DNA from: Fuerstiella sp.
Lineage (GTDB): Bacteria; Planctomycetota; Planctomycetia; Planctomycetales; Planctomycetaceae
Assembly: GCA_029245955.1 (NCBI GenBank)
Contig: JAQWOH010000062.1
Location: 29,021-93,020 of the forward strand
Reading direction: 5' to 3'
Length of the DNA: 64,000 bases
Part shown: one piece after another, positions 1 through 9,120 of the stretch
How positions within the stretch are numbered: position 1 is the stretch's first letter
How the letters are laid out: every line of letters starts with the position of its first letter
Made by a program: the position numbers and the translations under genes
The notes under the pieces: model-generated
Database searches by the model: none
What the model was told of the DNA's origin: nothing
Seen by the model: only the letters and a program-made list of their open reading frames with translations

Positions 1-1
1 A

Positions 2-52
2 AAGCTGCGCGCCGTGGGCTTTGAACGAGCCAGTGTGGTTGAAATTGCGTGA
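2..52 (+). CDS. C-terminal tail of an unidentified protein (5' end outside window)
   Basis: Sixteen codons in one open frame run from the left edge to a TGA at 50-52 and read KLRAVGFERASVVEIA. The GF-x-x-A/V-x-V pattern resembles the last beta strand of many class I methyltransferases, but this is far too little to assign a family. The gene converges on the sigma factor at 203-853. It could also be chance. Confidence 0.4.
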   Translation, partial: KLRAVGFERASVVEIA

Positions 53-202
53 GTGCCGTGATCGTCTTTCATGCCCGGTCGCCATGCATCCGGTACGCGC
101 AGCGACGCATGAGTCGGTCAGTCGAAACGTGTTCGTCTGCGCAGCAGACCCCGATCCGCACCATTCCAACTGCGTCGGTCTTTGACTGTGGAAGATTGGC
201 AG

Positions 203-853
203 TCAGTGCTGCGTGTTCTTCCAGCGGCTGCGGATTTCAGCAAGTTTGCGTTCCACAGATCTGAGTCCGATTTGAAGAGAATCGGCAACCTCCTGATTGG
301 TCGCGCCGCTTGTTTTCATGAGGGCAATAGCCTGCAGACTCTTATCGGTGAGTGATTCCAACAACGATGTACACCGTTCCGTGATCATCAACTGCACGTC
401 AGGGGCCTGCGTGGACGAGGCGATCTGTTCGAACAACGCAGTGCTGTCGTCACTGGGGGAACTGAACGCCGATTCGTGGTAGACGCGTCCCGACCCACGT
501 TTTTGGCGGTTTTCTCGATTAATCTCGTCGAGTACATTCCGTGAGGCGACGGTCACCAGCAGGCGCCAAAAGGATTCTCGACTGTCCAAAGAAGGGTATT
601 TTCCTTCCACCAGCCCGCGAAACATTTCAGCCAGTGATTCCAGCGCTACGTCTTCCTCATCGGCTACCTGGTGCAGTTGATCGCGCAGCCGATCCTTCAT
701 CAGATACTTCAGCCTCACGTAGAAGCGCTGCCACAACTGTTCAGCACCGTTCCCGTCGCCTTTCTGCATCTGCCGGATGATCAGGGTCACGGATCCTTCA
801 TCGTGGTCATCGCCCGGAGCTGTACCATGTTCCTGATTCGGCGATTTCGTCAC
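203..853 (-). CDS. ECF-type RNA polymerase sigma factor (planctomycete Sigma70_ECF family)
   Basis: The protein directs RNA polymerase to a specific promoter set. Region 2 is seen around AEQLWQRFYVRLKYLMKDRL through RESFWRLLVTVASRNVLDEI. Region 4 is seen near the C terminus (SLTDKSLQAIALM, then the helix-turn-helix TNQEVADSLQIGLRSVERKL). The length of 216 residues is normal for this family. I prefer a GTG start at 853, because an AAGGA Shine-Dalgarno lies 7 bases upstream (minus strand) and the longer frame to 922 starts with a Cys/Arg-rich stretch unlike the family. No anti-sigma gene is adjacent, so the regulator is unknown. In planctomycetes such stand-alone factors are often coupled to kinases, which is inference here. 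Confidence 0.9.
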   Translation of the reverse strand: MTKSPNQEHGTAPGDDHDEGSVTLIIRQMQKGDGNGAEQLWQRFYVRLKYLMKDRLRDQLHQVADEEDVALESLAEMFRGLVEGKYPSLDSRESFWRLLVTVASRNVLDEINRENRQKRGSGRVYHESAFSSPSDDSTALFEQIASSTQAPDVQLMITERCTSLLESLTDKSLQAIALMKTSGATNQEVADSLQIGLRSVERKLAEIRSRWKNTQH

Positions 854-1484
854 AAATGTTTCCTTGGTTACGCGGACAAATGGCCTGCGACAGCAACTCC
901 GCATTCTAATACATGTGCACACCTGACCACCTACGATATGTTAGCGTCGATGATCCGGTTGCAACAGGAATTGTTATAAGTAGGGGCGCTCATTCAGCAG
1001 TCGGATGCGGACACCGGCAGAAAACACAGCCGGTGTCATTGAACAACGAAGTTCGGAGTGTTGCCGGAAGTAAGTTTGCTTTTCCGAACGTTGGACGTCA
1101 GGAAATTCCGGTCCCGGGGGTATGGTTGCGACCGCAGGTCGAGAATGAGTCCCTCGCAGGTGATCGTCTGTGGGCCCTCGGGGCATGCAGTGACCTCACT
1201 GAGGCAGAAGGGGCGCGCGTCGTCAGATTGACATGACTTGTGATCCGGTGGATGCAGTATCCGGATGTTCACTGGACGCGCAGTCGCAACGTTTCAGGGC
1301 CGAAAGTCGTCCATTCTTCTCCAGTTTTTCGCTAGCGGTCGGCATGAACCCTGTTTTTGTGGGCTGTTTCACGACGGATCGTAATTCGGCACGGCGAATG
1401 CATTGTATTTTCACCGAACTGTTCGATGCGACCAAGCTGCTGTCTGTCCTGATTAACTCAAGCCTGTTAGCAAAAGGAAATGAT
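854..1484. other. Intergenic spacer between divergent genes
   Basis: This stretch of about 630 bases separates the sigma factor (minus) from the thioredoxin-like gene (plus). Short open frames cross it on both strands, but none has a family signature or a convincing ribosome site. It should hold both promoters. It contains one perfect hairpin, listed separately at 1010-1037. Confidence 0.6.
1010..1037. repeat. Perfect 9-bp inverted repeat upstream of the sigma gene
   Basis: GACACCGGC at 1010-1018 pairs exactly with GCCGGTGTC at 1029-1037 across a 10-base A-rich loop. No T-run follows on either strand, so it is not a standard terminator. It lies about 160 bases upstream of the sigma factor start. 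Confidence 0.6.
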
Positions 1485-2309
1485 ATGAATCGATCTATCC
1501 TGACTGTTGCTCTTGCCTTTTGTACCGCCGGGGTCACATTGGCGCAATCCTGTGAGAACGGAGTGTGCCGAATCAATTCCCTTCCTTCTGCCGGAGACGG
1601 TGGACCGTTTGCCTCGCCGAGAAACGACGCTCATTCTGAAAATGAGTGTCGGCGGCATCTAAATTCCGCTGAGGATATCACTGGAGTGGAAACTGCCACC
1701 GTGGGTTCAAATGTCACGCGTCGCGGTCTGAACTGCGACTGCTCTGACCGCCGACAGACAGATTACGGTCAGCGTGATGGTCGATTGCAAGCACCAGTGC
1801 CAAGGCCGTCCGGTCACGAAGGTCCGATGCGACGACGAAGCACCCCAGCTGCACATTCCGGGAGTCTGCTTGCGTCCGGCGACTTCGGTCGGCGAGCGGT
1901 AAGCCCCTACCGCCCCGTGGTCCACACCATCACAACGGTGAAATGGCACAGCGATATTGGTGAAGCAGCTGCGATGGCTCGGCAAAGTGGCCGACCTATG
2001 TTGATCAGGATCTCAGCAGATTGGTGTAGTTATTGTCAGAAGATGAAAAGAGAAACATTTGCAGATTTCAGGGTCGTGCGTGACATTAATCAGAATTTCA
2101 TTGCAGTGGACCTGGATGCCGATACCAACGGCAGTATTGTCAAACAGCTTCGCATTACGTCACTGCCAACGGTTCTTGTTGTTTCGCCGGACCTGCGGAT
2201 TCTTGCTCGTGAAGAAGGGTTTCGGAGTGCTGCTCAGATCGGGCGGCTTATGCACCGGCATATGCAGCGCGCACAACTGGAAACAGGATTCACGATCGCT
2301 TCGCGATAG
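1485..2309 (+). CDS. Secreted thioredoxin-fold protein
   Basis: This is a predicted periplasmic thiol-disulfide or thioredoxin-like protein of 274 residues. The start at 1485 is preceded by AAAAGGAAA and gives a clean signal peptide (MNRSILTVALAFCTAGVTLA, then QS). Residues of about 22-150 are a low-complexity, Arg/Pro/Ser-rich linker with scattered Cys. The thioredoxin fold fills the C-terminal 120 residues: RPMLIRISADWCSYCQKMK carries the CxxC pair (CSYC), and SLPTVLVV is the cis-Pro strand. The fold belongs to the single-domain thioredoxin-like group (DUF255/Thioredoxin_7 type). The partner is unknown. An in-frame extension upstream to 1233 is open but has no signal peptide or ribosome site. 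Confidence 0.85.
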   Translation: MNRSILTVALAFCTAGVTLAQSCENGVCRINSLPSAGDGGPFASPRNDAHSENECRRHLNSAEDITGVETATVGSNVTRRGLNCDCSDRRQTDYGQRDGRLQAPVPRPSGHEGPMRRRSTPAAHSGSLLASGDFGRRAVSPYRPVVHTITTVKWHSDIGEAAAMARQSGRPMLIRISADWCSYCQKMKRETFADFRVVRDINQNFIAVDLDADTNGSIVKQLRITSLPTVLVVSPDLRILAREEGFRSAAQIGRLMHRHMQRAQLETGFTIASR

Positions 2310-2401
2310 TTGCTTGTTGCCCGGATTTAGGGCCAAATGCCCGGACGGCCGCATTTCGTTCGTATGATGTTCATCATCAATTTCAGTAAACGTCGGTCTT
2401 T

Positions 2402-2430
2402 GAAGGCACAGTCATGAGGACTGTGCCTTC
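2402..2430. terminator. Hairpin between convergent genes, possible bidirectional terminator
   Basis: GAAGGCACAGTC (2402-2413) pairs perfectly with GACTGTGCCTTC (2419-2430) around a 5-base loop. It sits between the 3' ends of the thioredoxin-like gene and the alkaline phosphatase. There is no U-tract on either side, so transcription termination is inferred from place and shape only. Confidence 0.6.
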
Positions 2431-2447
2431 GTGCGCTGCAGCCGGCA

Positions 2448-4226
2448 CTAATGTTCCGAACCTGCCTTTGCCGGTGGGACCAGAAGCTCAGGTGACGTCA
2501 GTTGGAACAGGTGGCCATGGTCAGCTGTCACGATCAGGATTGATTCCTGCCAGTTGCTGTTGGCTTCGACCCAGTCCGTGATCACTTCTACGGCTGCATC
2601 TCCACTGTTCACGGCTCCGATGGAGTTATCAAAATTGTTGTCGTGATTCGCCCAGTCAGCATCACCCGCTTCCACCAGAAGCCAGATTCCTTTGGAGCGA
2701 GACGACAGCACAGTGAGAGCAGCTTCGGTCATGTGAGCCAGGTTTGGATTCTCATTTCGATCATTCAGGGAGTATTGCTCCGGCTGTTCTGCTCGGCCAC
2801 GAACCGGAGAGTAATCGCCGTCTGCAGTTTGGAACGGAAGGTGGCCGTGGTATTCACCGACGCCATAGAATCCCAGCAGGCGTTTTCCATCGTCAGCGGC
2901 TCTTCTGGCCGCTCGCTGCAGAACGTGTTCACCGGTTTTGCCCGATGTACGGACGGCGGTGTAGTATTCGCCACCTTGCTGAACAGAAACTCTTTTCAAA
3001 TCACTGTCCGCCAGATACAGATTACCTTTTTCAAAGTTGATGCCCTGGGGGGGCGCCTCGTCTGTTATTTCTCCGAAACCGCCGCCGATTACCACATCCA
3101 GGCCTGGTAACGGGACATCCGGGTGGGCGACGGACGGCAGGCCCAGCATGTCTCGGGCGATATCCTGATAGTCTTTGCGAGCGACGTTATGTGCGTATGC
3201 TGCTGCGGGGGTTGCGTGACTGATGGGAACGGACGAGACAACACCGACCGCAAAGCCATCCTGTTGCAGTTCGTGAGCGACTGTAGAGACCTTCTCTCCA
3301 CCGGGGCCGACGCCGATGGCGTTGTTATAGGTCTTGATGCCAGCACATATGCTGGTGGCGGCGGAGGCCGAATCCGTGTAGGCGTGTTGCGGCTGACCGT
3401 CAGCAGGTTTGCCCAGCAGATATGACGAATCGACGGGTGGCATCCACGGCGCTGCTCCCCCGGCCAGTGCATCATATCCGCCAAATACAGAGCCACCCGG
3501 GTTTTGCACCGTCTGGTTATTGGTGTCAGTCGTGGTGCCGTCGTTGTGAGGGCTTGTAACCATCAATCCAAACTGAGTTGTCCCGTCCGCCTTGTAGTTT
3601 TGAAAGTGCGTGCCGGTTCCTCGACCGTTACTGTATGTGACGGCCCCTTCGTTGTGGATGGCAGCAAGTCGAGTGGTTGTCCAGTCCATGCCATCAAAAA
3701 CAACGATGAAAATATGTTTCCGCCCGGCGGACGCCGCCGCCCGCTGGATGTCAGCGATGTTTGTCTGGTCCATCCAAACGGCTTTCGCGTTGACGGTTCT
3801 TTCCGGCACACGGCCGTAAATTCGACGCACCGCTTCTTTTGATCTGTAAACGCTGTTTGCGCCGATATAGTCGTTCAGGTCAACGCCGGTCCCGCTGCCT
3901 TTCGTACCAAAGGTGTAGACCGGAACCAATCGGTTCGAGTGCGATGTCCACATCGAATAGTCAGCCGGGTCAGTACCCCAGTGTCCCAGAGCGGACTTAC
4001 CATCTGAAATCGCTGTGGTCTGCAGCTGACTCACATAGTCCTGCCCACAGCTGCAGTCGGAGCAAACTCCTATGGTCAGCAGAACCTTCAGGCTGACGTG
4101 AACGAGCGACGAGATGCAGTGTACGTCGCTGCTGATCGACGTATACCAGCGAATGAGAGGATGGAGTGTGACGGGGCGAATTTGAAACAGGTGCCGATGC
4201 ATCAGAAAAAAATTGTAAATGGTCAT
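2448..4226 (-). CDS. Alkaline phosphatase family protein
   Basis: This is a metal-dependent phosphomonoesterase, probably exported, that would release phosphate from organic esters. Signature elements are all present. FIVVFDGMDW is the first metal-binding strand. YTDSASAATSICAG carries the phosphorylated Ser in the D-S-A motif. SHATPAAAYAHN follows, then VEAGDADWANHDNN (the metal-ligand block) and TADHGH (Asp-His ligands near the C terminus). The length of about 590 residues is above the roughly 450-550 usual for the family; the excess is at the N terminus. The start is uncertain: ATG at 4226 or 4202 are both possible, neither has a good ribosome site, and the frame is open to 4361. A hydrophobic stretch (VSLKVLLTIGVC) ending near CSCGQ looks like the real signal core. 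Confidence 0.9.
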   Translation of the reverse strand: MTIYNFFLMHRHLFQIRPVTLHPLIRWYTSISSDVHCISSLVHVSLKVLLTIGVCSDCSCGQDYVSQLQTTAISDGKSALGHWGTDPADYSMWTSHSNRLVPVYTFGTKGSGTGVDLNDYIGANSVYRSKEAVRRIYGRVPERTVNAKAVWMDQTNIADIQRAAASAGRKHIFIVVFDGMDWTTTRLAAIHNEGAVTYSNGRGTGTHFQNYKADGTTQFGLMVTSPHNDGTTTDTNNQTVQNPGGSVFGGYDALAGGAAPWMPPVDSSYLLGKPADGQPQHAYTDSASAATSICAGIKTYNNAIGVGPGGEKVSTVAHELQQDGFAVGVVSSVPISHATPAAAYAHNVARKDYQDIARDMLGLPSVAHPDVPLPGLDVVIGGGFGEITDEAPPQGINFEKGNLYLADSDLKRVSVQQGGEYYTAVRTSGKTGEHVLQRAARRAADDGKRLLGFYGVGEYHGHLPFQTADGDYSPVRGRAEQPEQYSLNDRNENPNLAHMTEAALTVLSSRSKGIWLLVEAGDADWANHDNNFDNSIGAVNSGDAAVEVITDWVEANSNWQESILIVTADHGHLFQLTSPELLVPPAKAGSEH

Positions 4227-4542
4227 GTGAGACGGGATATTACCCTGGAGAATCGGATTCCGACTGACGGCGGAAACTTTGTATACCTTGGTGAAGTTCG
4301 CCCGTCGAGCTTCAATAATCGGTATGCGGCGAGATTCTCCCGACCGGCGACAGCTTCGCACGATTCCGAATTACGGGAGGTTCTGTCAGTCAGCGGCTCT
4401 GCGGTGTTTGTGTGCATGCAGTGCAGTGAATGGAGCGAATTCCAATTCACGGATGCACTCACTATGGTATCGATGCTGGCCGAAGTGGCCGAACGCCTGT
4501 TGTGAAATCAGCACATTTTCAGAGGACGCGGAGTCTACCGAT
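4227..4542. other. Divergent promoter region
   Basis: These 316 bases lie between the alkaline phosphatase (minus) and the lactonase (plus). Open frames here only extend the neighbouring genes without family support. The 3' end carries the GGAG ribosome site of the lactonase. I see no palindrome or known regulatory motif; a PHO-box-like site was not recognised. Confidence 0.5.
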
Positions 4543-5682
4543 ATGCGATGTCTCACAATTCTTGTTGTTCTGTCGGTTGCGTTTGATTTGTGTGCGGCCG
4601 AACACCGTGTTTTTATTGGCACTTACACTCGGGGCGATAGTCCCAGTAAGGGCATTTATACGTCTGTTTTTGATGACGAATCCGGCCGGTTGAGTCCTCC
4701 GGCCTTGGCTGCAACAGCCGACAATCCATCGTTCCTGGCGATTCATCCGACAATGGCGGTCGTGTTTGCATGCAATGAAACGAACGACTTTGGGGGTGAA
4801 CCCACCGGAGCGGTCAGTGCGTTTCATATTAACAGGTCGGACGGACTGCTGACGCTTATCAATCAGCAGCCCACAGGGGGCGGAGCCCCTTGTCATTGCA
4901 ACGTTGATGCGACCGGCCGCTTCCTGCTGGTGGCAAATTACGTCGGCGGGAATCTGGCAGTCTTTCCGATTGGGGACGACGGGACACTGGCTCCGCGGTC
5001 ATGTCTGATCAATCATGTGGGTAACGGACCGAACAGGCAGCGGCAGGAGAAACCTCACGCCCATTCGATCAATCTATCACAGGATAATCGGTTCGCCTAT
5101 GCGGCGGATCTGGGGACGGACTGCGTCATGATCTATCGCTTTGATGATCAGGCCGGTCGACTGGTTCCGTCGGCTGCGGACTGCGTCGAGATTCCCGCCG
5201 GAGGAGGTCCCCGACACTTCAGTCTTCATCCGTCAGGCCGATTCGCGTACACCAACAATGAACTGACCTGTGAAGTGACAGCGTTTTCTCGAGATTTTAC
5301 AACGGGAACGCTGACCGCAGTTCAACAGATTTCAACGCTGCCGGCAGATTTTGACGGTCGTAAAAGTACCGCAGAATGTCTCGTCCATCCCAATGGTCGG
5401 TTTCTTTACGTCAGCAACCGTGGGCATGACAGCATCGCTGTTTATTCTATTAATCAGAAGACCGGCAGACTCAAAATTATCGAGATCGAAAAGACCGGTG
5501 GCCAGGAGCCGCGAAACTTCATTCTTGATTCGACCGGTCAGTGGCTGCTGGCAGAGAATCAGAATTCAGACACCGTGGTCGTGATGAAGGTAGACACAAC
5601 AACTGGTGCTTTGTCACGAACGCAGAATACCATCGGAGTTGGCAAGCCCGTCTGTCTGCGCATCATCCCCGGCGGATCGTGA
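4543..5682 (+). CDS. 6-phosphogluconolactonase-like (Pgl/YbhE type) seven-bladed beta-propeller lactonase
   Basis: The family hydrolyses 6-phosphogluconolactone or related sugar lactones. The ATG at 4543 follows GGAG and opens a signal peptide (MRCLTILVVLSVAFDLCAAE), so this copy acts outside the cytoplasm. That makes a sugar-acid or cyclic-lactone role more likely than the cytosolic pentose phosphate step. After it comes the family opening RVFIGTYTRGDSPSKGIY. Repeated blade signatures follow (FLAIHPTMAVVFA, CHCNVDATGRFLLVANY, HSINLSQDNRFAYAADLG, RHFSLHPSGRFAYTNNE, CLVHPNGRFLYVSNRGHDS, NFILDSTGQWLLAENQNSD). At 379 residues it is full length. Confidence 0.9.
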   Translation: MRCLTILVVLSVAFDLCAAEHRVFIGTYTRGDSPSKGIYTSVFDDESGRLSPPALAATADNPSFLAIHPTMAVVFACNETNDFGGEPTGAVSAFHINRSDGLLTLINQQPTGGGAPCHCNVDATGRFLLVANYVGGNLAVFPIGDDGTLAPRSCLINHVGNGPNRQRQEKPHAHSINLSQDNRFAYAADLGTDCVMIYRFDDQAGRLVPSAADCVEIPAGGGPRHFSLHPSGRFAYTNNELTCEVTAFSRDFTTGTLTAVQQISTLPADFDGRKSTAECLVHPNGRFLYVSNRGHDSIAVYSINQKTGRLKIIEIEKTGGQEPRNFILDSTGQWLLAENQNSDTVVVMKVDTTTGALSRTQNTIGVGKPVCLRIIPGGS

Positions 5683-5822
5683 CATTTATTCGCTGTGGGC
5701 ACGGGCGGGAAGTCGCGTGATTCAGAGATGTCGGGCAGTTCGGGAATGCCGGTCATGGGGCCGTGCTGAGTAACCTGCAGACCAGAGCTGAATACCGTGA
5801 CAAAGGGTGTCGGGCCGCCAAT

Positions 5823-6083
5823 TCATTCAAGTCGCGATTCTGCTTCGGCATTCTGTATCGCATCCATGACCTGTTTTCGGGCAACCTTGGTTTGTTGCCT
5901 GGCCTGCATTTCCCGTTCAGGGGTGACCTGTCGCAGCGTCGCGGAACTCCACAGAATCACACCCACAAGAATCACTATCACGAACAGAAGTTCGTACAGC
6001 ACCATCCACGGCAACGGTCCCCGTTTTTGTGGTTGTGTTTTCGGTGTTTCGCAGGGACTGGTGGGATCACCCATTGCCGACAT
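5823..6083 (-). CDS. Small single-pass membrane protein, unknown function
   Basis: The frame of 86 residues has a polar N terminus rich in Pro/Thr/Gln, one strong membrane helix (MVLYELLFVIVILVGVILW, about residues 27-45) and a charged tail with Arg/Gln/Glu that looks helical. Nothing else occupies this region and the layout (short N-in tail, one helix, coiled tail) is typical of real small envelope proteins. There is no clear ribosome site; an ATG three codons inside is an equal choice. I do not recognise the family. Confidence 0.5.
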   Translation of the reverse strand: MSAMGDPTSPCETPKTQPQKRGPLPWMVLYELLFVIVILVGVILWSSATLRQVTPEREMQARQQTKVARKQVMDAIQNAEAESRLE

Positions 6084-6232
6084 GCCGGAACAGATGGACC
6101 GATGACAACGGCAGGGCTCCAGAAAGTCAACACGTCACTTCACGCGTGACGGACCGAGTGTTGCCAAACGGGCGCCCTGAGTACCTTCAACTTCCGGCAC
6201 GGCGGCCGGGGACCTGTTCGGATACACGTGAA

Positions 6233-6439
6233 TCAGTAGTCAGGGCCCGACTCTCGGTCCACTGACGTGGGTTTGATGGCGACAGTCCTGCCTACGTGCA
6301 TGCTGAAGCGTCGCCCACATTCGATGCATCGAAAACGACGGCGTCCCACAAGTCGGAACATGAACCGTCGGACACGAGACCGCGTTTCTACGAATGGTCC
6401 GTCTGCTCGGCACCCTTTACAGTTTTGGAACCCAGACAT
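6233..6439 (-). CDS. Small zinc-ribbon-like protein, unknown function
   Basis: A 68-residue frame starts MSGFQNCKGC and carries two CxxC pairs: CKGC near the N terminus and CIEC in RRRFRCIECGRRF about 35 residues later. They are separated by a very basic stretch (RSRVRRFMFRLVGRRR). Two spaced CxxC pairs with a CGRRF-type ending are the usual picture of a treble-clef or zinc-ribbon fold, and short proteins of this type are common in planctomycetes. The frame stays open upstream to 6550. The start at 6439 is chosen because the motif begins right after it. Function unknown. Confidence 0.5.
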   Translation of the reverse strand: MSGFQNCKGCRADGPFVETRSRVRRFMFRLVGRRRFRCIECGRRFSMHVGRTVAIKPTSVDRESGPDY

Positions 6440-6991
6440 CACAACCGGCCCGCAGTAGAGAAGTGAAACTATGGATATTCCTTTTGGTGATACAGTAATC
6501 CTTTTATTTCTGGTGATCATCAGTACACCTGCTCGCGGAGACGAAATCAAGTAATTAATGACTTTGTGCCGCGGAGTCGCTAAATCCGCGTCGTTTCAAC
6601 AGACGGGTCGGGGCAAATCTTCCCTGAGGCTGCCATCAGGTTCCGGCGCGAGGTCGGCTTGGCGTAAACGCGTGTCTGTCGTTCGGACGAGCGGCGGTCA
6701 GCTGCGTGACCCGGGCGAGGTGACGTGGCCAGCGCGGTGTGCGTCGTACCGACCTTGGGATGACCGGTCGGCGCTGAGTCTGCACTTTGCGTGCTGACGA
6801 GTATTCAGAAACGCAACTGCTTCTGTCGGCAGTCGGTTCACGTCTCCAGCATGTTTTCGAATCGATTAAGGGATATGTTTTCCGCTGACTTCGGCCAGTC
6901 AACGGCCACGGTGAAATGAAGTCCTGCAGCACTGCATTCCGGAGACAGCATCATGGGCGCCCGGAACTTCGATGCACTGTGAATGCGCGGT
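6440..6991. other. Spacer with no supported gene
   Basis: These 552 bases hold several short open frames on both strands, none with a recognisable family. A 27-codon frame at 6471-6554 (plus) reads like a bare signal peptide and is noted in the findings. A minus-strand frame at 6838-7038 overlaps the end of the kinase gene and ends in a protein-like stretch (AGLHFTVAVDWPKSAENI), but I cannot support it as a gene. Confidence 0.45.
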
Positions 6992-8710
6992 TCAGAACAA
7001 AAGTGCGGCGGACAGAACGGCCACGATACCGGCACCAAAACCCAGAGCCAGCACTAACAGCAGTGCGTTCCGCCGTTTTTGTTCGGCTGCCAGTTCTGAT
7101 TCACTCAGCAGTTCGAAGCCGCTGCCGTCGCTGAAGGTCACTCTGGACCGGTGCCGAAGTTCAACAAAGACTTCTGCATCTCCATTTACAAATGTCGGCT
7201 GCGTCTTTGATTCCTGCTTCAGCTGCCATCGGCCGCCATCAAATTCGATGCTGCACTGTCTTTCATCAACAACGGTTCCGGTCATGGTAATTTCGCACTC
7301 GTGCGCCGTTCCGACACGCGTCTTGACACTTGTCATCTCGCGCAGCTGCTTTGACTTCAAACGCCTGATGAACCAGCCTGATGGAACATTTGTACGAGTC
7401 TGCACGGAAGGCCGTGACTGAGCCGCCCGCTGCGTCGGCGCGGTGACCTGCGGTCGTGAAACAGGCGGTGCAGGTTGGCGGATCGCAGGTGTGTCGTCGC
7501 CGGCAAATGTGTCAATCTCAGCCTGCAGGTGACGGCTGGGGTTGTCGAGCCATGCACTGGCGGACGTAATGGACGAGCGGGGAGTTGCGGGCTGCTGTGA
7601 TTTTCGAGACGCGTTGTCTTTGGCGCGAGCCTGTTTTGCTCGCAGGGTGACCAGGTGTCGAAAGTCGAACTTCACAGGCTTCCGCACGGCCAGTGGCTTC
7701 AGTGCCCTGGCGACGGCCAGAGCAGACGCGAAACGATCTTCGGGCTCCCTTGCCATCATTTTTTCAACAATAGCGACGACGTCTTCAGAGACTTCGGGAT
7801 GTATGCTGCGAATTTTACGTGGCGTTTGAGTTTTTCGAGCTTCAAGTTTGGCTGCGTTGTTTTTCTGAGGAAATGGCACTCGGCCCGTCAATGCAACATA
7901 CATTGTGCAGCCGAGACTGTAGATGTCGGCCCTGTGATCCACACTATTGCTGTCAATGGCCTGTTCCGGAGCAATGTAATCGGGTGTGCCTAGACAGTCG
8001 TGGCCGAAAATCATTGCCAGAGAGAACTCATCGCCTTCGTTGTTCTCCAGTTTGGCGAGGCCGAAGTCCAGCAGTTTTGTGACTCCTTTACTGTCCACCA
8101 GAATATTAGCCGGCTTGATGTCGCGGTGAATAATTCCTTTCTTGTGAGCCGCCTGCAGGCCAAGTGCCACCTGCAGGAATATGTCACAGGTCATCTCCCA
8201 GTTCACCGGGCCGTGCAATGCAACAAGTTCATGAAGACTGATGCCCCGCATCAGTTCCAGAACCATGTAGTTGACGGCCCCCGTACTGTCGATGCGATAG
8301 GTCTCGATAACATTCGGGTGCTGAATTTCCATTCCCGCCCGAGCTTCCAACTTCATTCGCGCCAGCATCCCGGGATCGAGTGCATGGTGGCTGGCCATGA
8401 CTTTCAGTGCAACTTTGCGTTTGCGGTCGCGGTCTTCAGCAATGTAGACACACCCCATACCGCCGACGCCAAGTACTTCGCGAACACGATATCCGTCGAT
8501 CACAAAACCGCGATATCGACCTTCCAGCAACCGTTCCGCCTGAAACGGTGTCAGCACTCGATTTCGTACTAATGAGCGAGCGATGGTTTCGGGAGGCATT
8601 TCCATATCGAGCCCGAACTGCTCAAGCACTTTGCGCACCTGCCCGGCTGTAAGCAATTCGCTTTTTTGCAGGAGTTCGTAGAACTCATTGGCAGCTGTCG
8701 GTGCTTCCAT
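6992..8710 (-). CDS. Ser/Thr protein kinase with degenerate FHA-like domain and C-terminal membrane anchor
   Basis: This is a Hanks-type kinase of 572 residues. Residues of about 8-70 form a helical N-terminal module (TAGQVRKVLEQFG, LTPFQAERLLEGRYRGF) seen before kinase domains in planctomycetes. The catalytic domain has the glycine loop GVGGMGCVY, VALK with Lys103, HRDIKPANIL with catalytic Asp197, DFGLAK, and GTPDYIAPEQ. After a Pro/Gln/Ser/Arg-rich linker (about 370-450) comes an FHA-like beta domain (RVGTAHECEIT, WQL, TFVNGDAEV, SRVTFSDGSGFEL), in which the usual Ser-x-x-His phosphopeptide contact is replaced (DERQCSIEF). The last 25 residues form a hydrophobic helix (NALLLVLALGFGAGIVAVLS), so the kinase is probably tail-anchored with its domains in the cytoplasm. 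It is divergent from the exported fusion gene at 9121. Confidence 0.93.
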   Translation of the reverse strand: MEAPTAANEFYELLQKSELLTAGQVRKVLEQFGLDMEMPPETIARSLVRNRVLTPFQAERLLEGRYRGFVIDGYRVREVLGVGGMGCVYIAEDRDRKRKVALKVMASHHALDPGMLARMKLEARAGMEIQHPNVIETYRIDSTGAVNYMVLELMRGISLHELVALHGPVNWEMTCDIFLQVALGLQAAHKKGIIHRDIKPANILVDSKGVTKLLDFGLAKLENNEGDEFSLAMIFGHDCLGTPDYIAPEQAIDSNSVDHRADIYSLGCTMYVALTGRVPFPQKNNAAKLEARKTQTPRKIRSIHPEVSEDVVAIVEKMMAREPEDRFASALAVARALKPLAVRKPVKFDFRHLVTLRAKQARAKDNASRKSQQPATPRSSITSASAWLDNPSRHLQAEIDTFAGDDTPAIRQPAPPVSRPQVTAPTQRAAQSRPSVQTRTNVPSGWFIRRLKSKQLREMTSVKTRVGTAHECEITMTGTVVDERQCSIEFDGGRWQLKQESKTQPTFVNGDAEVFVELRHRSRVTFSDGSGFELLSESELAAEQKRRNALLLVLALGFGAGIVAVLSAALLF

Positions 8711-9120
8711 TCGAAACTCAAGTCTGCTGGGTCACAAGAAGAGGCAAACGTCCTGAGAGGGTTAGTCTTCAGCAAAGAAGGATAATCGATATCAAGTCAA
8801 GGACGAGTCCGGTGATGGTCATGAGCAGCCGCTTTTACTCAATATTTATCGCATTAAACATGTCTGAGTCCGGTTTGTACAGTTTTCATGCGTGGAATCG
8901 GGGTTTCACCCTCCGACATGTGGCTATTCTGCGGGCTGAAACGGGAATTGTTGCGACCACATCCCCGCAGATGTTTGTCTGGCCGGGCATTTTGAATCGT
9001 TGATTTGTAAAGTACATCCTTCCATCAATCGCCGCAGAAACAGCGTTTCAGTGAGACTTCGTCGCACCAGTGTTTTAGAGCGAGTTTCGTGTCCTGCGTC
9101 TTTGTGTCATTAATCGAGAT
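8711..9120. other. Divergent promoter region
   Basis: This is a 410-base spacer between the kinase (minus) and the large fusion gene (plus). It is relatively AT-rich around 8830-8880. I see no gene, repeat or known operator in it. Confidence 0.5.

Noticed and set aside
1707..1985. Minus-strand frame inside the thioredoxin-like gene
   Set aside because: It lies opposite the low-complexity linker of a supported gene and has no family features.
6838..7038. Minus-strand frame of 66 codons overlapping the kinase end
   Set aside because: The last part looks protein-like, but there is no start signal, it overlaps a certain gene, and no family is recognised.
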